A stretch of DNA of 11,761 nt, from contig SDVU01000628.1 in assembly GCA_016256075.1 (NCBI GenBank), positions 1 to 11,761 on the forward strand. The letters are read 5' to 3'. This DNA comes from Dictyocoela muelleri. Lineage: Eukaryota; Microsporidia. Shown here in pieces: positions 7,296 to 11,761 of this stretch. Made by a program: the position numbers and the translations under genes. The stretch's first letter is position 1, and every line of letters begins with the position of its first letter. Under the pieces are notes generated by a model. It made no database searches. It saw only the letters and a list, made by a program, of their open reading frames with translations, and was not told the DNA's origin.

Positions 7296-8650
7296 ATGAA
7301 TCATAACAAAGTGAACATAATCAGAAGTCAGAGAAATGGCGAGATTCTTTTATATAGGGGTTATACATACAACTTACATAGGGAAGATTCTGGATCATCG
7401 AATTGGAGATGCAGGGATAGAGAATGTAAAGGGAGGTTGATTTTGAAAAATGAAGTCGTTACATTAAAAAATGCACACTGACATGAAATGAATTTAGAAA
7501 AGAATGAGGCCGAATTTTTGAGATTTAAAGCATTAAATAGATTTCTTAATAGTTGCGGAAGACCAAGATATATAATTTTAGGTGAGCTTGGCAATGTACC
7601 GGCGCTTGTATTAAATCTTTACCAAATTTCAAAAGCCTGAATGACACCATAATAAGATGTAGAAAAAAGAGAAATTTGTAGTTTCACCTAATGATATACC
7701 GAATGATATAAAAAAACTTATGCAAATGAAAAATTTTTAATGTATGATTTAGGACAAGAAAGTATTAATAGAATTCTTATTTTTAGCACATCTCAGAATT
7801 TATCATGTTTAGAAAAATCAGATGTTTGGTATTGCGATGGTGCATTTAAATCATGTCCAGCGGATTTGGTCAATTATATACCGTAATAGGAAAAATCAAA
7901 AAAAATTCCATTTGTGTATATTTTAATGCAAAACAGATCAAAAATTGCATATCTAGAATGTTTTAATATTCTTAAAAATATATTTTGACGGAGCCAAAAT
8001 TCATCGTAATAGATTTTGAAATGGCGGCTTTTTCTGCACTTACATAAACATTTTTGAACAGTGAAATTAATGGGCGTTTTTTGATCTTACACAAATACTT
8101 TTTAAAAAAATACAAAAACAACATTTAATAACTGTTTATAATACTAATGCTACTTTCAGAGAAAATTTTCGGTTGATTATTGCATAAGCTTTTGTCCCAC
8201 CAAACTACATAGGCAAAGAAATAGCTAAGTTAGATAAATTATTTAAAAGTACGGAAAGTTTAAGTGATATAGATCTCATATGGGAAGGATTTAAAATGAA
8301 TTATTGCAGTGAATATAAAATTTTAAATAAAAGGCCTGATAATATTTCTTCTGTAAGTTTTTGGTCGACGGTGAATAGAATCCTTAGTAATATACCACTA
8401 ACGAACAATTGTTTAGAGGGATGGCATAGATCTCTCAATAATAATTTCATCCAATCACATCCAAGCTTACTAGAATTTGGTATATAACTAAAAAAACAAA
8501 AGAACGACTGAAAATAAGTTAATTCAAATATATCTAAATGAAAATAGTAATGAATTTATTAGTGATGATATGATGATTACGAAAATAAAAAACTATATAG
8601 TATTTCCAGGCATAACATATTTAAAGGTTATAGCCGCTCATCTAAGATAA
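7296..8650 (+). pseudogene. FLYWCH zinc-finger / MULE transposase pseudogene
   Basis: The ATG at 7296 opens a FLYWCH-type zinc finger: an LLYRGYTYNL strand, then WRCRDRECKGRL (W37, C39, C44) and the histidine pair near residues 61-63, which is split by an in-frame TGA. Downstream are MULE catalytic landmarks: the first Asp in YCDGAFKSCP (GAT at 7836), the second Asp in IVIDFEMAAF (GAT at 8012) and the Glu in TNNCLEGWHRSLNN (GAG at 8416). The end NYIVFPGITYLKVIAAHLR and the TAA at 8648-8650 look like a natural C terminus. The three acidic residues lie in three different reading frames, so there are at least two frameshifts plus several stops, and the gene cannot be functional. The role of the family is to cut and paste its own element, the FLYWCH finger presumably binding DNA. 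The total span of about 450 codons is a little short of typical full-length relatives. Confidence 0.82.
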
Positions 8651-8855
8651 TGAATAAGTTTAATTAATTTATTTTGTATTATTTTTTAATTAAAATTATA
8701 TATAAACTTGCAAAATAATGAATATTTTTGAAGCCAAATTTATTAAATATTTTTTATCCCCAAAGTTTATTAAAAACTTTAATTCAAATAAGCAAGATTG
8801 TTCACAATATTTACGATTTCAAATTTAAATATTTTCATTATAAATTTTTTGAAAT

Positions 8856-8909
8856 AAAAATTATGAGACGAAAAGGCGACAACTCGCCCCAATGGGGCGA
8901 GTTGTCGCC
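8856..8909 (-). repeat. Right terminal inverted repeat of the MULE, with a perfect 35-bp palindrome
   Basis: Bases 8875-8909 are a perfect inverted repeat: GGCGACAACTCGCCCC, a 3-base AAT centre, then the exact complement. The inner part AAAAATTATGAGACGAAAA matches the inverted left end. Because the outermost 35 bp is itself palindromic, each terminus can form its own cruciform or hairpin as well as pair with the other end. Confidence 0.9.
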
Positions 8910-9370
8910 TAACGTTAGTAGATATAGCCCAAATAATTATTTTTAATAAAATAAAATAAATATTTAAAAAAAGGCACATTACGGTATGTATATAGAACCT
9001 TACAAAGTTGTTTAAAACTCTTTTTGATTTCTATATTTGGTAGTTTATTTTTTTATGGAGAATGTGCACAGGAAAATAGGATTTATATAATTTTCAACAG
9101 CTGTAAGGAATAATATTTTACATAAATTAAAATATTATCAAAATATTAAAAAAAACTCAAATGATGACACTAATATAGCAATAATTGCGGAACTTACATA
9201 AAATAATATAAAAAAATATGTAGTTATAAGTATGGCTTATATATTTGAAAAGGAAATCTATAATAATATTTTAATTTCTAAAACATTCTCTTCTTTGTAA
9301 TAAAAGAGGAAAAACGCATAGTAATATTGTAATTAACCCATAAACCAATATGTTATCAAAAAAATGTTAA
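8910..9370. other. AT-rich sequence, nothing recognised
   Basis: No ORF of value, no tRNA boxes and no repeat shared with other parts of the window. I did not find a continuation of the gypsy fossil here. TTAACCCATAAACC at 9333-9346 superficially resembles the end of the TTAA element further right. Confidence 0.45.
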
Positions 9371-9555
9371 CCATTTGTGGTACCATAAAAAACAAAAAAA
9401 ATCTCTGGTATTATATGGTAACAAAAAAAACAAAATAAAAAATGACCGTGTTTCCATAAAAAATGTAAAAACGACTTTGTACTATAAAAAAAAGTTCCTT
9501 GAAACTAAATAGTATCATAAAAAACAAAAATTTAAAGGTTCTTTCGTACCATGTT
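9371..9555. repeat. Degenerate repeated CCATAAAAAA motif
   Basis: A motif of the form GTA(C/T)CATAAAAAACAAAAA recurs at irregular spacing: near 9379 (GGTACCATAAAAAAC), 9450 (TTTCCATAAAAAATG), 9478 (GTACTATAAAAAAAAG) and 9509 (AGTATCATAAAAAAC). In between lie GGTATTATATGGTAAC and TTTCGTACCATG. This suggests an old tandem array or a decayed inverted-repeat element. There is no coding potential. Confidence 0.35.
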
Positions 9556-9827
9556 GATTATAAATAAAATAATAATACCCTTTTAATTAAATTAATTATT
9601 CACATCCCTTAACTTATCAGTTTAATATGAATTCTTTATATTTCGATTTAATAAATAATAAATAGTATAACTTTATTAAATAGCTCGAATTTAATTTATG
9701 ATAATGTGGAAATACTTTTTATCAAGAAAAAACGAAATATTAAAATTTTTCAGAATAAAATTATATAAACTTAGAAAATAAAGAAAACAACAAAAATACA
9801 GGATGAGTAATTATAAAATAAGATGGT

Positions 9828-9831
<4 letters not shown>
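9556..9831. other. AT-rich sequence, nothing recognised
   Basis: Mostly A/T with no ORF or repeat I could support. Confidence 0.4.

Positions 9832-9860
<29 letters not shown>
9832..9860. repeat. (AT)n microsatellite
   Basis: An almost pure AT dinucleotide run directly abuts the TTAA at 9860, so the neighbouring element inserted at the edge of, or promoted, this simple repeat. Confidence 0.9.
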
Positions 9861-9863
<3 letters not shown>

Positions 9864-10046
9864 CCCTTAAACGGTTTTTGGGGAAAAAATTTACCTTTTA
9901 ATTTTCAAAAAATAATCTTTTTAAAAAAAATGTGTGAAAAAAAATTAAAAATTTTTAAAAATGAATAGAAGAATAAATTCTGATAGTCTAAAAAAGTCCT
10001 GTTTTTTATGATTTTTAAAAATTTTTTATTGAAGGTAAAAACTTGT

Positions 10047-10240
10047 GTTTTTACCCACCTTAGGCAGCCCCTCTAAAAAATATCGTAAACTGAGCAATAT
10101 GGAATTGACAAAGGGTATAATTTTTTTTCATTTTTATATACATATTGTAAAAACATGTTTTCAATACGCTGCACGAGAACTCGCCGCTAGCGTAGTTCAA
10201 TCTCCTTGTGAGAAGTCTCCACGAAATTTTTTTAATAAAA
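10047..10240. repeat. Module 1 (plus) followed by an inverted terminal block
   Basis: The plus-strand module runs from about 10047 (ACCCACCTTAGGCAGCCCCT) through TCTAAAAAATAT, GCAATATGGAA and TATACATATTGTAAAAAC to TTTTCAATAC at about 10167. It is followed by an inverted block containing CGAGAACTCGCC (10174-10185) and, read on the minus strand, AAATTTCGTGGAGACTTCTC, which corresponds to the start of module 4 at about 10588. No inverted partner module follows, so half of a hairpin pair appears to be missing. Confidence 0.65.
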
Positions 10241-10274
10241 AATAATAGCAATTTCTTGGTTTTAATAAGAATAT

Positions 10275-10556
10275 TTAATTATAACGTTCCTTATGCACTA
10301 TCCCTAGAATTTTCGCAAATTACTAAATATGGAAATATCAAAGTATAATAAAAGTATATTTTTATTGATTTATATAGGTATTTTAAAATCTGGTTTTTAA
10401 TAAATGGCCCATAAAGTTTATATAAAACCCTATTTCTACAATATATATATAAAACAATAAAAAATTTATTATACTTTGATGTTTCCATATTTAGTAGCCT
10501 AAAAAATTTTTTAGAGATAACGTCTAAAGGGGGTTAGAATCAAAATTTTTTGTTGA
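10275..10556. repeat. Modules 2 (plus) and 3 (minus): inverted pair forming a hairpin
   Basis: Arms of 32-33 bases at 10320-10352 and 10465-10496 are complementary with about two mismatches; they hold CTAAATATGGAAATATCAAAG and its complement. Outside the right arm, the complement of 10500-10556 reads AAATTTTGATTCTAACCCCC followed by AGACGTTATCTCTAAAAAAT, the same module start seen in the other copies. Between the arms is about 110 bases of unrelated AT-rich loop. Confidence 0.75.
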
Positions 10557-10579
10557 ACTAAGAAATTAGTATAATTTTT

Positions 10580-10990
10580 GATAAAAAAAATTCGTGGGGG
10601 TACTCGTGCTACCTTTTTTAAATTTTCAAACGAGGGTGAAAATTTTGGTTACTACAAACCTTGCACGCCTTCTAAAAAATATATTAAACTACGCAATATG
10701 GAAATTACAAATGGTATAAAAATTTTTTATATATTTTATATACATATTGTAAAAACCAGTTTTCAATATAACCTGATATTACCGAGTTTAGTAAATTCTC
10801 GGCTTTGTCCTAAATTTACTAAAGTCGGTAATATCGGCTTATATTGAAAACTGATATTTAAATATGTATATAAGAATTTATACAGAAAAATTTATTTTAC
10901 ATTGCTAATACCATATTGCGAAGTTATGATATTTTTTAAGGGGAGAGTCTGTAAGGAAGGTTAGAATCAAAATTTTTGTTTGTTACATGT
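10580..10990. repeat. Modules 4 (plus) and 5 (minus): inverted pair with central stem
   Basis: Module 4 (about 10667-10770) carries TTCTAAAAAATATATTAAAC, GCAATATGGAAATTAC and TACATATTGTAAAAACCAGT. Module 5 (about 10840-10990) is the inverted counterpart with GCGAAGTTATGATATTTTTT and AGGTTAGAATCAAAATTTTT. At the axis, arms of 41 bases (10757-10797 and 10813-10853) pair with three mismatches around a 15-base loop. Bases 10583-10605 hold the GTGGGGGTACTCGTGC block that also occurs at the left edge of the window. Confidence 0.8.
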
Positions 10991-11009
10991 AAAAATTTGT
11001 TGTATGTAT

Positions 11010-11134
11010 AAAAATTTTTATTCACAAATTTGTGCATTGGTGAAAAATTTCTATGCACAAATTTGTGCATGAGAGAAAAATTTCTATGCACAAAATTGTG
11101 TATAATGCTAAAATTTTATGCACAAAAATGTGTC
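11010..11134 (+). repeat. 33-bp tandem repeat with an internal palindrome
   Basis: Units begin at 11010, 11043, 11076 and 11110 (the last one partial) with spacing of 33, 33 and 34. Each has the form AAAAATTTCTATGCACAAAT plus TGTGCAT and a short variable spacer. In unit 2 the core ATGCACAAATTTGTGCAT (11053-11070) is a perfect 18-bp palindrome. The array lies directly inside the right terminal repeat, where transposase-binding subterminal repeats often lie; the left end has no equivalent. Confidence 0.85.
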
Positions 11135-11154
11135 AAAAATCGTTTAAGGGTTAA

Positions 11155-11761
11155 GATCTGATATTTCTATAAAAAATTATTTAAAAAAAATTTAAGATCC
11201 AATTGTTGTTAAAATAAAAAAATAACAAAATAAAAGATTATTGTAAAACGGGCATAATGTTTTATTTCTAAAAAATTTATTTAAATTACTTTGGACTATG
11301 AATCCTTTATAAATAAAAAATAAAAGCAGTAGTGATAATTAAATTTATAAATCGAATCATTAAATACTATTTTTACATTTATTTTTATTTTCCTATAAAA
11401 TATTTCTATCTTTTTATAGGCTCTTTTCATTTTTTACAAATTTAATTTTATTTTTTTATTTTTTAAATATATTTCTTGATTTTAAATTCCATTTTTTTAT
11501 ACTTTGAAATTCATTTTTTTATCGTTTTAATTTTATTTTTTTTGAATTTTCCAAATTATGCCTTGAGGGTTAATAAATTTTAAATATTGTTTATCATTTT
11601 TGAATAAAATAATCAAGTTTATTTTTTTTTAAATTATCTGAAATTTCGGTACTGTTCTATTATACCGGAGCACTTTTATGGCATAAAAAATGATCTTACT
11701 AAAAACACCAAATCGATAAGTATCTTCATTTAATGTCTTATTGGAGGAGAACTTTACAGAA
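11155..11761. other. T-rich sequence to the window end, nothing recognised
   Basis: A degenerate T-rich periodicity (TTTTTTTAT blocks about every 25-35 bases at 11390-11550) is visible. GAGGGTTAAT at 11565-11574 resembles a piggyBac-type right end but has no confident partner. No gene or RNA was found. Confidence 0.4.

Larger units (their letters stand above)
7210..8909 (+). mobile_element. MULE-type DNA transposon with FLYWCH transposase, inactive
   Basis: The element is bounded by ~54-bp terminal inverted repeats (7210-7263 and 8856-8909) that match at about 46 of 54 positions. Between them is one decayed transposase gene (7296-8650) and about 200 bp of AT-rich non-coding sequence. It interrupts the minus-strand gypsy fossil on its left. 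MULEs normally make target duplications of 8-10 bp; none is visible (CTTGGCTGC on the left, TAACGTTAG on the right), so either the ends have decayed or one flank was lost. The continuation of the gypsy fossil was not recognised right of 8909. Confidence 0.8.
9860..11154. mobile_element. Non-autonomous piggyBac-like element with TTAA flanks
   Basis: TTAA at 9860-9863 and 11151-11154 brackets a 1287-bp element whose ends are inverted repeats: CCCTTAAACGGTTTTTG (9864-9880) and the complement of CAAAAATCGTTTAAGGG (11134-11150), matching at 16 of 17 positions. A TTAA target duplication with ends starting CCC is the hallmark of the piggyBac superfamily. There is no transposase, so movement would depend on an enzyme made elsewhere. 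The interior is packed with related modules in both orientations that form large hairpins, plus a subterminal tandem repeat at the right end. Small ORFs inside (10045-10251, 10291-10488, 10578-10847) are by-products of these repeats. The near-perfect ends suggest a fairly young insertion. Confidence 0.8.

Noticed and set aside
7015-7594. Open frames at 7015-7299 (+) and 7361-7594 (-)
   Set aside because: The first lies antisense to the gypsy fossil and runs into the MULE end; the second is antisense to the FLYWCH transposase. Neither has recognisable content of its own.
8875-8909. Intrinsic (bacterial-type) transcription terminator
   Set aside because: The GC-rich hairpin lacks a following T run, has an inverted partner at 7211-7243, and lies at the end of a eukaryotic DNA transposon.
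10045-10847. Small open frames inside the TTAA element
   Set aside because: They share peptide stretches only because they cross the repeated DNA modules; no transposase motif is present.

Overview
This is a very AT-rich nuclear window from a eukaryote, most likely an invertebrate animal. The evidence is a FLYWCH zinc-finger/MULE DNA transposon, a Ty3/gypsy reverse-transcriptase fossil, tRNA-derived SINE-like repeats and short non-autonomous inverted-repeat elements, with no intact host gene. I see no convincing host exon, no functional tRNA or rRNA, no operon and no prokaryotic signal. Nearly everything that can be interpreted is transposable-element debris, plus unexplained AT-rich DNA. The species cannot be named from this sequence.

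Layout. Bases 1-130 carry a fragment of the same repeat module that fills a larger element near the right end. Bases 131-3480 are AT-rich and mostly featureless (a small hairpin repeat at 867-1012, a weak minus-strand ORF at 1247-1504, a 28-bp direct repeat at 2729-2784). A tRNA-like SINE head lies at 3481-3545 (+). Two long, diverged copies of one tRNA-derived SINE-like family, both on the minus strand, lie at 3785-4221 and 5836-6278. Between them, at 4551-5537, is a striking foldback element of 987 bp. It has inverted ends, 22-bp tandem arrays in both arms (7 units left, 10 right), a unit of about 128 bp present three times in the left arm and once in the right, and a central hairpin.

Bases 6281-7209 are a minus-strand Ty3/gypsy pol fossil, cut on one side by the second SINE copy and on the other by a MULE transposon (7210-8909). 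The MULE has ~54-bp terminal inverted repeats that include a GC-rich self-palindrome, and a decayed FLYWCH + DDE transposase. Bases 8910-9859 are AT-rich with a weak repeated motif. Bases 9860-11154 form a complete-looking non-autonomous piggyBac-like element: TTAA on both sides, a 17-bp terminal inverted repeat, an interior made of five related modules in alternating orientation that form two large hairpins, and a 33-bp palindrome-bearing tandem repeat next to the right end. The remainder is T-rich filler.

No genes work together here in a pathway sense. The window records nested insertion: gypsy first, then SINE and MULE at or inside it. The least explained structures are the foldback element, the long SINE-like family and the palindrome-packed TTAA element.
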